From positions 30,312 to 94,311 of the forward strand of contig JAGAAL010000012.1 of assembly GCA_017615245.1 (NCBI GenBank): a stretch of 64,000 nucleotides of DNA, read 5' to 3'. Shown here in pieces: positions 52,003-61,247 of this stretch. This DNA is from Bacteroidaceae bacterium (GTDB taxonomy: Bacteria; Bacteroidota; Bacteroidia; Bacteroidales; Bacteroidaceae). A program made the position numbers and the translations under genes. The notes under the pieces were generated by a model. It had not been told where the DNA came from. It saw only the letters and a program-made list of their open reading frames with translations, and made no database searches. Every line of letters begins with the position of its first letter. Position 1 is the stretch's first letter.

Positions 52003-55000
52003 ATGGAATATAGAATTAATAAGCCTAATCAGTCAATTGCGAAAGTGTATCTTCGTGAGCGTCCAGCAGCTCAAGAAATGGAATCCTTTCGCAATGCAAT
52101 GCAAATTCTTCTTCAACGTATCAATGCAGAAGAATCAGAAGAGTTCAACAAGAATTTGGTTACTGAATTCTTCAATACGAGCATATACCGTGGACGTGAA
52201 TACATGGTTAATACATATCAGCGGACTGATTTGGCCATATATACACAAATGGGTACTCATGAAGAGCATCCAGTTGTACTATTTGAGTTTAAAGGGCCAT
52301 CAAGGCCCGATATGGTAACGATAGACGATTTAAAGAAGAAGGCCTTATATGAATTGGTTTTATATTATATCCGAGAAGAAGTAAATCAACAGAATACGGA
52401 CATTAAGCATCTCATAATCACTAATTGTTGGGAGTATTTTGTGTTTGAGAAACGACTTTTCTATCAATTGTTTGTTAACAATAAACGCTTTCTAAAACAA
52501 GTTGTGGATGCTGATACAGGAGATGACACAAAGGAGTATATATACAATGCGATTATCAAACCAGAAGTTGAACGGATTGAACACCGCCTTCAATTTACAT
52601 ACATAAATTTGAAGTCATTTCCCAAAAAGATTAATGATGAAAGTATAATCAATGACAAATCGTTTATTGCTGCCTATAAGCTCTTTTCTCCTACTCATTT
52701 ATTGAAACTACCGTTTTATTCAGACCATAACACACTTAACAGGGATTTTTATTCAGAACTCCTTTATATTATGGGAGTTGAGGAGGTAATAGACCAAAAT
52801 AATGTTCGTAAGATTAAAAGATTAAAAGACAGGAGACAGGAGTATTCATTAGTTGAGCAAGCATATAGTAAACTTGAAGATTATTCGGATATAAAGACTG
52901 ATGATGAGAGATTTGAAAAGGCATTAGGTCTAATCCTAACATGGGTGAACCGCTTGCTCTTCTTGAAACTATTAGAATCGCAACTCATTAGATTCAACAA
53001 TGATAGGGATGCTCGTTTTTTAGATTTCTCTCATGTAAAAGATTATGATGTCCTACATGATTTGTTTATGCAGGTAATGGCAAAACCATATGCCAAACGT
53101 TCAGAAGAACTAAAGAGGCAATTTCCTGAGGTACCCTATCTTAACAGCTCATTATTTGAAATGTCTCCTTTAGAGGAGAAGTACTTTGCAATAAGTGGTA
53201 TTCGTTTGGGAGGAATGGATTTATACTCTCGTACTGTATTGAAAAATGAAAGAGGTCGTAGATTAACAGGAAGGAAACCAACGTTGGATTATCTATTCCA
53301 ATTTCTTAACGCATATGATTTTGGTTCCGAAAAAAATGAAGACGATACAAATGTCAGAACGGAGAGTAAAACTCTGATAAATGCGTCTGTACTTGGAATG
53401 ATTTTTGAAAAGATTAATGGTTATAAAGACGGATCTTTTTATACTCCAGGATATATAACCGAATACATTTGTAATAAAACCATACGACGTGCGATTATAG
53501 ATAAATTCAATGAAGTTAAGGGGTGGAATTGTGAAAACTATGAAGATCTTAAGGATAAAATAGACTATGGACAGCGAACAGAGCGTAACGAAGCCAACTT
53601 AATAATTAACTCTTTAAAAATATGCGATCCTGCAGTTGGTAGTGGTCACTTCTTGGTTTCTGCTCTAAATGAGATTATTGCCATAAAAAGAGAGTTGGGT
53701 GTTTTGCAGGATAGAAAACCTGATCCCAAACGTATTAGAGAGTATGACATTCGAGTAGAATATGATGAATTAGTCGTGGCAGATGAAGATGGTGAAACTT
53801 TTAAATACAACCCATCACAATCAGAAAGTCAACGCATTCAAGAAACATTGTTTGAAGAAAAGCGAACGATTATTGAGAATTGTCTATTTGGAGTGGATAT
53901 TAATCCCAAAAGTGTTGAAATCTGCCGTCTTCGATTATGGATTGAGTTGTTAAAGAATGCCTATTATTATCGGACTGATAATGGTGAAAGAGTTTTACAA
54001 ACTTTACCCAATATTGATATAAATATCAAATGTGGCAATTCTCTTGCGTCTAGTTTTTGGTTAAATGAAAAGTTAGATTCGTCAGAGCCAATTAAGCAAT
54101 ACAAAAAAGCTGTAGCTGATTATAAACAAACTTCCAATAAAAATGCGAAATGGGAAATAGGTCAAAAGATAACGATACTTAAGTCTACGATAAGTAGAAA
54201 ACTAATAGCGACAGATAAAGAGCCTATAGTTCTAGCTAAACTTGAAGATCGTTATAATGAACTAATGGAGACTTTCTCAGAAGACATGTTTGGCTTTACC
54301 AAGGCACAAATTAAAGAAAGGAAAAAGGAAATAAAGATTTTAAAAGAAGAAATAAAACAAAAGAGAGCAAAGGTTGAACGTAGAAAAAGTAATACTATTT
54401 TTTCTACTCTTAATTCTTTCGAATGGCGATTTGAGTTTCCAGAGGTTTTAGATGACGACGGTCAGTTTCTGGGGTTTGATTGCGTTATAGGTAATCCTCC
54501 ATACATTAGTCTGGAAAGTTTAAAAGGGGAAGTATCAGTATATAATAGAATGTTAAAGCCAAACGATTCCCCTGTTTATACCACAATCATGCCACATGGT
54601 GATATTTATACTCTGTTTGTCGAACGAGGACTCTATATTCTTCGCCAAGGAGGCCATCTTTCATATATCATCCCAAATAAATGGGAAAAAGTAATATATG
54701 GAAAACCATTGCGTGGTCTCTTTCTGGAGAAGAATCTAACTCATCTGATTGATTTTTGTGATAATCAGTTATTTGAAGATGCTACCACTTATACATGCAT
54801 CATTCGAATGAAAAACGAGGAAAGTAAGAGACGGATACAGATTTCTACTCTTCAAAATCTAAGAAAGGAAATGCTATTTGAAGATGTGGAAGAGCAAAAG
54901 GAGACATTTAATACTTCGGAAATGGATGATGATATATGGGTTATTTCTAGTCTTCAGCATTTTAAGGATGTTTATCGACTTAAACATGAAATGACCCCAT

Positions 55001-55785
55001 TAGGCTTTTATGTTGGAAGAGCCTCATATCGTGGCATTCTTTCAGGTCTTTCTGCTGCGTTTAACATTTCTACAGATAAAGCCTACGCACTTATTTCACA
55101 GGACAAGATCTCTGCTAACATATTACGTCCTTTCCTACAAGGAAGAGGACTTGTGGCCTATGGAGAAGCGACACCGGGTTCTTATCTCGTATTTATACCC
55201 AAAGGATTTACGGCTTTGAAAATGGGTATTGATAGAAAAAAGCATCCTCTGCCATCGGAAGATGTCGCGTGGAAGTGGTTCCAAACGAATTACCAAGCTG
55301 TAGCAGAGTGGTTGGTACAGTTTGAACAAGAGGCACGATTGAGACAAGACAAAGGCGATTATTGGTGGGAACTACGTGGTTGTGCTTATTATGATAAATT
55401 TGAATTACCCAAAATCTTTTATCAAGTTTTCCAAACTAAACCATGTTTCATATACGACGAGTCTTCTTTTTTCTGTAACAACTCAATGTATTTCATTACA
55501 GTTCCTGACAAAGCTCTTCTAGCATTATTGTGCTCAAAGATTGGTTGGTGGCTTATATCTGAGTTTTGCCCTCGTATTCAGAATGGTTTTCAACTTATCT
55601 GGGATAACTTTAGTTCAATTCCAATACCAAAGGAACTACCAGATGAGTTAGGCCATCTTGCTGATCAATTAATGCAATCACGCAATGATGACACTCGTTT
55701 TAAAGAGTTATCAAACGAAGTGGACAGGATCGTTTGTGATTTATATGGAATTTGGAATATATATAAAACAATGAGTAATGAGTAA
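52003..55785 (+). CDS. Type IIG restriction enzyme / adenine methyltransferase (Eco57I-like)
   Basis: 1260 residues in one chain. An N-terminal nuclease-like core is visible: TDLAIY...VVLFEFKGP, giving Asp76, Glu95 and Lys97 of a PD-(D/E)XK site. A helical linker follows. The methylase has the SAM motif CDPAVGSGHFLVSAL (D542) and the catalytic NPPY (N831-Y834), with a coiled-coil insert (about 760-800) between them. The C-terminal 350 residues (GRASYRGILSGLSAAFN, PFLQGRGLVAYG, WWELRGCAYYDKFELPKIFYQ) are the target-recognition part typical of Eco57I-class enzymes. It should both methylate and cut. Base composition is clearly more A+T-rich than the neighbours, consistent with horizontal transfer. 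Confidence 0.9.
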   Translation: MEYRINKPNQSIAKVYLRERPAAQEMESFRNAMQILLQRINAEESEEFNKNLVTEFFNTSIYRGREYMVNTYQRTDLAIYTQMGTHEEHPVVLFEFKGPSRPDMVTIDDLKKKALYELVLYYIREEVNQQNTDIKHLIITNCWEYFVFEKRLFYQLFVNNKRFLKQVVDADTGDDTKEYIYNAIIKPEVERIEHRLQFTYINLKSFPKKINDESIINDKSFIAAYKLFSPTHLLKLPFYSDHNTLNRDFYSELLYIMGVEEVIDQNNVRKIKRLKDRRQEYSLVEQAYSKLEDYSDIKTDDERFEKALGLILTWVNRLLFLKLLESQLIRFNNDRDARFLDFSHVKDYDVLHDLFMQVMAKPYAKRSEELKRQFPEVPYLNSSLFEMSPLEEKYFAISGIRLGGMDLYSRTVLKNERGRRLTGRKPTLDYLFQFLNAYDFGSEKNEDDTNVRTESKTLINASVLGMIFEKINGYKDGSFYTPGYITEYICNKTIRRAIIDKFNEVKGWNCENYEDLKDKIDYGQRTERNEANLIINSLKICDPAVGSGHFLVSALNEIIAIKRELGVLQDRKPDPKRIREYDIRVEYDELVVADEDGETFKYNPSQSESQRIQETLFEEKRTIIENCLFGVDINPKSVEICRLRLWIELLKNAYYYRTDNGERVLQTLPNIDINIKCGNSLASSFWLNEKLDSSEPIKQYKKAVADYKQTSNKNAKWEIGQKITILKSTISRKLIATDKEPIVLAKLEDRYNELMETFSEDMFGFTKAQIKERKKEIKILKEEIKQKRAKVERRKSNTIFSTLNSFEWRFEFPEVLDDDGQFLGFDCVIGNPPYISLESLKGEVSVYNRMLKPNDSPVYTTIMPHGDIYTLFVERGLYILRQGGHLSYIIPNKWEKVIYGKPLRGLFLEKNLTHLIDFCDNQLFEDATTYTCIIRMKNEESKRRIQISTLQNLRKEMLFEDVEEQKETFNTSEMDDDIWVISSLQHFKDVYRLKHEMTPLGFYVGRASYRGILSGLSAAFNISTDKAYALISQDKISANILRPFLQGRGLVAYGEATPGSYLVFIPKGFTALKMGIDRKKHPLPSEDVAWKWFQTNYQAVAEWLVQFEQEARLRQDKGDYWWELRGCAYYDKFELPKIFYQVFQTKPCFIYDESSFFCNNSMYFITVPDKALLALLCSKIGWWLISEFCPRIQNGFQLIWDNFSSIPIPKELPDELGHLADQLMQSRNDDTRFKELSNEVDRIVCDLYGIWNIYKTMSNE

Positions 55786-55891
55786 TGAGATACCATACAT
55801 AAAGCAGATGTATTATGTCTACAAATCAAATAATGAAGTAAGACTAAAGTTGAATCAATGATAATAGGGTGAATTTATAATCTGAAAAAAC

Positions 55892-57661
55892 ATGAAAATT
55901 CAAATAAATAAAGAATACAAATCTATAAAGGCGCCACAAGAGTTTGAATTACCTAATTTTGTTGTGCTGACAGGAAAAAATGGCAGTGGTAAAAGTCATT
56001 TAATGGAAATGATGGCTCGTCCTGATTTATGTGCTGTATTCGATGGTGACAAGCTATTGTCAAAAGTTAAATATATTCCTTTCAACGGATTAAATCCTCA
56101 CATTGATGAGAATTGTGATTATTTGGGGCTTACAAATAACCGTAAACAGGAATGGAATAATATTAAGAGTTATATACTAGATTTTTATAATCTCGAGAAA
56201 CGACATAATTGGAATATAGATCAATATTTAAATTCTAGTCAGGACAAAAAGCGTATACTTGGTAAGTGGGTTGAACTGGTTAAGGGTAGAGTTGAAGATA
56301 TTACCGAGGAGTTTTTTTCTGAAAACTATGAAATAGCAAGTGACGAAATCTTCTCAAGTCAATTCGCATCTATCTTCAAACTTTATCACATGCGATTAAT
56401 TGATAATGAATTCAACAGATTCTTGAATGAGAAGGGAAGAGGATCCTACAAAGTTTTATCAGACGAAGATTTTGAAAAAGTATATGGTCCTAAGCCTTGG
56501 GAACTTATAAATAAAATGTTGTCAAGAGCACGTTTGACCTATCAAGTCAATCATCCAGAAGGAATAAATAAAGAACTGGATTTCCATTTGTGCCTTAAAG
56601 ATATTAATACAGGAACAGAAATACAAGTAAACGATTTGTCCACAGGTGAAAAAGTCTTAATGTCATTGGCTTTGTCTATTTATAATTCAAAAGAGGAAAT
56701 GTCTAGACCCAATGTCTTACTATTGGACGAGCCAGACGCTCCATTGCATCCTGAGTTCTCTAGAGTCCTCATTTCTGCTGTAGAAAATTCTATTGTAAAG
56801 GAAGCCGGAGTTAAAGTTGTTATCTCTACCCATTCGCCAACTACTGTTGCAATTGCTCCTGAGGATAGTCTGTATCGAATGAATAAACAGACAAGCCGTC
56901 CTGAAAAGATAACCAAGCAACAAGCTGTGAATATATTAGTTCAAGACTTAGATAATGTCCGTCTTTCTTTTGAAAATCGTAGACAAGTCTTTGTTGAAAG
57001 TGAATATGACGTACAATATTATAGTAGGTTTTTTAATCTTATTTCGCAGAAACATTCTATGCCCACATTACCCCAATTTCTCCCCCCAAAAAGTGGTAAT
57101 GGATCAAATTGTGATGAGGTAAGTGATATAGTAAACACCCTTAGAAGATTCGGAAACGATTTGGTATATGGTGTTAAAGATTATGATAACAAGAATCATA
57201 GCTCTCAATATGTTTTAATTCTTGGAGAAGGCAAACGATATGCTATTGACAATTATATATTTGATCCTATTTATGTGGCATTTTTATTGATTAGAGATAA
57301 TATTGTCAAAACTGAAGATATGGGATTGCCGCATTTCACTTACGTTGAATTATCAAAACTGAATGAAGACCAGATACAGTCTTTAATAAATTATATAATA
57401 GATGCCCTTGGATTAGCGTCTACAGATGAAATAGAGTATATAACACAAGGGGGAAAGAGTTATAAAATCACCCAAGATTATTGTTCCATTCAAGGACATG
57501 CATTGGAAAGTAAGATAATTAGCAAATGGCCCCAATTGAATGCTATAGCTAGAGGTGGTGGAGATAATAAACTGAAGAACTATATTTTAGATACTGTATG
57601 CAAGGATTATCCAGATTTTATATCCACAGATTTTATAGAGTTGTTTGATAAGATAATTTAG
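55892..57661 (+). CDS. OLD-like AAA ATPase with Toprim/DUF4435-like C-terminus
   Basis: 589 residues. Walker A GKNGSGKS (28-35), ABC-type signature LSTGEKVLMSLAL (about 248), Walker B NVLLLDEPDAPLHPEF and the H-loop VISTHSP form an SMC/OLD-like ATPase. The C-terminal part has features of a Toprim-type or DUF4435 nuclease fold: VFVESEYDVQYYSRFF (Glu369), VYGVKDYDNK and RYAIDNYIFDPI. Such fusions are frequent in anti-phage loci. It follows the type IIG gene by 106 bp in the same direction and base composition, suggesting a two-gene module. No system name can be assigned from sequence alone. Confidence 0.8.
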   Translation: MKIQINKEYKSIKAPQEFELPNFVVLTGKNGSGKSHLMEMMARPDLCAVFDGDKLLSKVKYIPFNGLNPHIDENCDYLGLTNNRKQEWNNIKSYILDFYNLEKRHNWNIDQYLNSSQDKKRILGKWVELVKGRVEDITEEFFSENYEIASDEIFSSQFASIFKLYHMRLIDNEFNRFLNEKGRGSYKVLSDEDFEKVYGPKPWELINKMLSRARLTYQVNHPEGINKELDFHLCLKDINTGTEIQVNDLSTGEKVLMSLALSIYNSKEEMSRPNVLLLDEPDAPLHPEFSRVLISAVENSIVKEAGVKVVISTHSPTTVAIAPEDSLYRMNKQTSRPEKITKQQAVNILVQDLDNVRLSFENRRQVFVESEYDVQYYSRFFNLISQKHSMPTLPQFLPPKSGNGSNCDEVSDIVNTLRRFGNDLVYGVKDYDNKNHSSQYVLILGEGKRYAIDNYIFDPIYVAFLLIRDNIVKTEDMGLPHFTYVELSKLNEDQIQSLINYIIDALGLASTDEIEYITQGGKSYKITQDYCSIQGHALESKIISKWPQLNAIARGGGDNKLKNYILDTVCKDYPDFISTDFIELFDKII

Positions 57662-57720
57662 AGTTACTGGTTAACTCCCAATCATTTAGTGGGTAACTGC
57701 AATTAGTTAGTGGGTAACTC
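57661..57720. promoter_or_regulatory. Three spaced copies of a TGGgTAACT element before the RhuM gene
   Basis: TGGTTAACTC (57668-57677), TGGGTAACTG (57690-57699) and TGGGTAACTC (57711-57720), spaced 22 and 21 bp. The first is half of a palindrome GAGTTA-ctggt-TAACTC overlapping the ATPase stop codon. Same-face spacing suggests a protein-binding array. Confidence 0.6.
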
Positions 57721-57761
57721 GAAATGAGATGGTTTTGAACAAAAGAATAAAGAGAAACGAT

Positions 57762-58784
57762 ATGGAACAAGACAAAGGACAGATATTGCTTTACCAGACT
57801 CCTGATGGGGAATCGCGCATAGAAGTGCGGTTGGAAGGGGAAACGGTATGGCTCAATCTGGAACAGATGGCAGAACTGTTTCAGCGTAATAAGTCTACCA
57901 TTTCCCGGCACATCAAGAATGTGTTCGAGGAAGGTGAGCTGAACAGAGAAGTGGTTGTTGCAAAATACGCAACTACCACTCAACACGGCGCCATTGAAGG
58001 TAAATCACAGACGCATCAAGTAGAATTCTATAACCTCGACATGATTATCAGTGTGGGCTATCGCGTACATTCCTATCGCGGTGTGCAGTTCAGGATGTGG
58101 GCAACGGGTGTACTGAAAGAATACATCGTGAAAGGGTTTGCGCTGAATGACGACTTGCTGAAGCGGGCGGGTGGCGGCAATTATTTCGATGAACTGTTGG
58201 CACGCATCCGCGACATCCGCTCATCGGAAAAGGTCTTTTATAGGAAGGTGCTTGAAATCTATGCGCTCAGCATCGACTACGATCCTCGCGTGGAGATGAC
58301 ACAGGAGTTTTTCAAGACTGTGCAGAACAAGATGCACTACTCTGTACATGGTCATACGGCAGCAGAAATCATCTACGAGCGTGCCGATGCACAAAAGAAT
58401 TTCATGGGGCTGACGACATGGACGGGGGCTTTGCCACAAAAGACGGATGCTGAGATTGCCAAGAACTATCTCTCTCAAGAGGAAATAACAACGCTCAATC
58501 GCATCGTCAGTCTGTATCTTGATTTCGCAGAACTACAGGCAGAGGAGCATCGGCCTATGTATATGAAGGACTGGATAGCTATACTTGATGACTTCCTGCG
58601 CATTTCCCGAAAGGACATTCTGACTCATGCGGGGCATGTCTCGGCTCAATTAGCAAAGGCAAAGGCTGATGCTGAGTACGATAAGTTCAAGGAAAGGACG
58701 AAGAACGAACTGACTCCTGTAGAGATTCATTTCTTGGAACAATTTGAGAGGGAACAGAAAAAACTGGGCAATAAGAAGAAATAG
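57762..58784 (+). CDS. RhuM-family (virulence RhuM-like) protein
   Basis: 340 residues from the ATG at 57762 (MEQDKGQILLYQTPDG); an upstream ATG at 57729 would add 11 residues. The N-terminal helix-turn-helix-like block (VWLNLEQMAELFQRNKSTISRHIKNVFEEGEL) and KYATTTQHGAIEGKSQTHQVEFYNLDMIISVGYRV are the RhuM hallmarks, followed by FRMWATGVLKEYIVKGFALND. The family is common in defence islands and mobile DNA; its biochemical role is not established. The C-terminal 100 residues are helical and charged. Base composition is near the host average, unlike the two genes before it. Confidence 0.88.
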   Translation: MEQDKGQILLYQTPDGESRIEVRLEGETVWLNLEQMAELFQRNKSTISRHIKNVFEEGELNREVVVAKYATTTQHGAIEGKSQTHQVEFYNLDMIISVGYRVHSYRGVQFRMWATGVLKEYIVKGFALNDDLLKRAGGGNYFDELLARIRDIRSSEKVFYRKVLEIYALSIDYDPRVEMTQEFFKTVQNKMHYSVHGHTAAEIIYERADAQKNFMGLTTWTGALPQKTDAEIAKNYLSQEEITTLNRIVSLYLDFAELQAEEHRPMYMKDWIAILDDFLRISRKDILTHAGHVSAQLAKAKADAEYDKFKERTKNELTPVEIHFLEQFEREQKKLGNKKK

Positions 58785-58801
58785 AAATGTTATAGGAAGA
58801 T

Positions 58802-59677
58802 ATGAGTAAGAAGTCGATACGGTTTTTCAATGACCGCGAAGTGCGTGCGGTATGGGACGAGGAACACAGCAAGTGGTGGTTTTCGGCTACTGACATCGTG
58901 CGGGCTATCAACAACGAAGATGACTACAAGAAGTGTCGCAACTATTGGAAATATCTAAAAGGAAAGATGGCTAAGGACGGAGTTGAACTGGTTAGTGTCA
59001 CTAACCACTTCAAGTTTCAGGCTCCCGATGGTAAACAACGTGCAGCGGATGCACTTGATGCGGAGTGTGTACAGACATTGGCGAAGAACTATCCGAACAA
59101 TCGTGCCCGTGCTTTTCTGGAGTGGTTTACGTATAGCGACAACAGCATTGATGGTCAGAGCAAGAAGAAAGCCTATACGCTCATTGAGAGTGGTTTGCTT
59201 GACAGTATGGAACCAGGAACGGTGAAATGCTTGCAGCAGATTCATGCTTATCTGTTTGGGGGGCTTTATGACTTTGCAGGTCAGATTCGCACCAAGACGA
59301 TATGGAAAGACGGTACGCTGTTCTGCCGTGCAGAATATCTGATGCAGAACTTGAAGCAGATAGAGGCAATGCCGGAAACGACGTTTGATGAGATTGTCTG
59401 CAAGTACGTGGAGATGAACGTGGCTCATCCTTTCATGGAGGGCAACGGGCGCTCAACACGCCTCTGGCTCGACTTGATTTTCAAGAAACGTCTGAAACTG
59501 TGCGTGGATTGGAGCCAGATAGACAAGAAGGAATATTTGGCTGCTATGCGCAGAAGCACCACGGATGCATCAGCCATCAAGGCTCTGCTGCAAGGAGCAA
59601 TGACCGACAAGATTGATGACCGCGAGATCTTCATGAAAGGCATTGACTACTCGTACTATTATGAACAAGAAGATTGA
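58802..59677 (+). CDS. BRO-N / Fic fusion protein
   Basis: 291 residues. The N-terminal 110 residues are BRO-N/antirepressor-like (RFFNDREVRAVWDEEHSKWWFSATDIV, YWKYLKGKM). The C-terminal part (about 125-270) is a Fic domain with the complete active site HPFMEGNGRSTR (catalytic His209) and a flap-like TIWKDGTLFC. Fic enzymes transfer AMP or other nucleotide moieties to proteins. No inhibitory (S/T)xxxE(G/N) helix is obvious, and there is no separate small antitoxin in the 201 bp downstream. The gene lies 17 bp after the RhuM gene, and the two likely form one operon. Confidence 0.87.
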   Translation: MSKKSIRFFNDREVRAVWDEEHSKWWFSATDIVRAINNEDDYKKCRNYWKYLKGKMAKDGVELVSVTNHFKFQAPDGKQRAADALDAECVQTLAKNYPNNRARAFLEWFTYSDNSIDGQSKKKAYTLIESGLLDSMEPGTVKCLQQIHAYLFGGLYDFAGQIRTKTIWKDGTLFCRAEYLMQNLKQIEAMPETTFDEIVCKYVEMNVAHPFMEGNGRSTRLWLDLIFKKRLKLCVDWSQIDKKEYLAAMRRSTTDASAIKALLQGAMTDKIDDREIFMKGIDYSYYYEQED

Positions 59678-59734
59678 AATGAACGATATGAATAACGAGA
59701 TACAATTCATTTGCGATAATTGACCTCTTTTCGC

Positions 59735-59785
59735 GAACATATGTTCATCGAGCCATGAACATATGTTCATTGGTCGAAGAACATA
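59735..59785. repeat. 22-bp tandem array of GAACATATGTTC palindromes
   Basis: GAACATATGTTCAT begins at 59735 and 59757, and a decayed third copy (GAACATAGG) at 59779, so the period is exactly 22 bp. Each full unit is a 12-bp palindrome, 16 bp for the second copy. It lies between two convergent genes. Confidence 0.88.
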
Positions 59786-59807
59786 GGTGGACAGGCTTTC
59801 CCTGATT

Positions 59808-59837
59808 TTATGAAAAACGGGGGCATACACCCCCGTC
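59808..59837 (-). terminator. Rho-independent terminator of serS
   Basis: ACGGGGG/CCCCCGT stem (59817-59823 with 59830-59836), then TTTTCAT on the minus strand. A second hairpin, GCCCC-gttt-GGGGC (59849-59862), sits between it and the stop codon. Confidence 0.82.
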
Positions 59838-59878
59838 TATGATATTTCGCCCCGTTTGGGGCTTATGCATTTTCTTTC

Positions 59879-61195
59879 TTAGTCGATGATTTCGAACCCT
59901 GTGTAGGGAACAAGTGCTTTCGGGATGCGGATGCCCTCGGGTGTCTGATTGTCCTCGAGGATGGCTGCCACAATGCGTGGGAGTGCGAGTGCCGAACCAT
60001 TGAGGGTGTGGCACAACTCGGGTTTCTTGCTGCCCTCTGGACGATAACGACACTTGAGGCGGTTGGCTTGATAGGTATCGAAGTTGCTGACAGAGCTGAC
60101 TTCGAGCCAACGACCTTGTGCCTCGCTATACACCTCGAAGTCATAGCAGATAGCTGACGTGAAACTCTGGTCGCCTCCACAAAGACGCAGGATGCGGTAG
60201 GGGAGTTCCAGCTTCTTGAGCAGACCTTCTACGTGGTCGAGCATCTCCTGATGGCTTTGTGCTGAATGCTCAGGGGTGTCTATACGCACAATCTCAATCT
60301 TTGAGAACTCATGCAGACGGTTCAGACCACGTACATCCTTACCATAACTGCCGGCTTCACGACGGAAACACTGGGTGTAGGCGCAATTCTTGATAGGGAG
60401 GTCCTTCTCGTCGAGAATGACATCACGGTAGATATTGGTAACTGGCACCTCTGCAGTAGGGATGAGATAGAGGTCGTCTACCTCACAATGGTACATCTGT
60501 CCTTCCTTATCGGGCAACTGACCGGTTCCGTAGCCTGATGCTGCATTGACAACTGTAGGTGGCATAATCTCCGTATAGCCTGCCTTGCTTGCCTCTGCAA
60601 GGAAAAAATTGATGAGTGCACGCTGCAACTGTGCACCTTTTCCTATATATACAGGGAAACCGGCACCTGTGATTTTTACTCCGAGGTCGAAATCGATGAG
60701 GTTGTATTGCTTGGCGAGTTCCCAGTGTGGCACTTTGGCGTTTCCGTTTGAAGGAACGGTGTCCCAATTACCTACTGTGTCGCCTGGCTTACATTCGCGA
60801 AGACTGGATTTTACAACCATGTTGTCTTCTGCGCAGCAACCTTCGGGCACTTCGTCGTAAGGGATATTCGGAATGGTGCAGAGGTGAGCGGTGAGTTCTG
60901 CTTCGGCCTCGTTCATCTTTGTCTGATATTCCTGAGATGCTTCCTTGAGTTTGGCTACTTCAGCTTTTGCGGCTTCTGCCTCTTCGCGTTTCCCTTGTTT
61001 CATGAGCGCACCAATCTGTGCAGCATACTTCTTTTGTTCTGCCAGACATGCGTCGAGCTTCGTCTGTGCCTCACGACGAGCTTTATCGATAGCGATTGCT
61101 TTATCTATTGCCTCTTTTGCACCATCGAAGTGCTTCTTTTCCAGACCGCGCACAACACGATCGGTCTGTTCTGTAATCAATTTGAGTGTTAACAT
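59879..61195 (-). CDS. serS: Seryl-tRNA synthetase
   Basis: 438 residues, slightly longer than the usual 425-430. Class II synthetase charging tRNA-Ser (one substrate, tRNA-Ser GGA, is at 41737). The N-terminal long coiled-coil arm (about 25-110; AIDKARREAQTKLDACLAEQKKYAAQ) binds the tRNA. Motif 2 is in FRREAGSYGKDVRGLNRLHEFSKIEIV, and motif 3 in ALALPRIVAAILEDNQ. The extra length comes mainly from the linker after the arm. A -7 box is not evident in the short upstream gap, so it may be co-transcribed with the genes at 61248-62643. Confidence 0.96.
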   Translation of the reverse strand: MLTLKLITEQTDRVVRGLEKKHFDGAKEAIDKAIAIDKARREAQTKLDACLAEQKKYAAQIGALMKQGKREEAEAAKAEVAKLKEASQEYQTKMNEAEAELTAHLCTIPNIPYDEVPEGCCAEDNMVVKSSLRECKPGDTVGNWDTVPSNGNAKVPHWELAKQYNLIDFDLGVKITGAGFPVYIGKGAQLQRALINFFLAEASKAGYTEIMPPTVVNAASGYGTGQLPDKEGQMYHCEVDDLYLIPTAEVPVTNIYRDVILDEKDLPIKNCAYTQCFRREAGSYGKDVRGLNRLHEFSKIEIVRIDTPEHSAQSHQEMLDHVEGLLKKLELPYRILRLCGGDQSFTSAICYDFEVYSEAQGRWLEVSSVSNFDTYQANRLKCRYRPEGSKKPELCHTLNGSALALPRIVAAILEDNQTPEGIRIPKALVPYTGFEIID

Positions 61196-61247
61196 AGTGA
61201 CTATTTGACTATTTTCAATAATTCTATTAACCTACTAACCTAATAAT

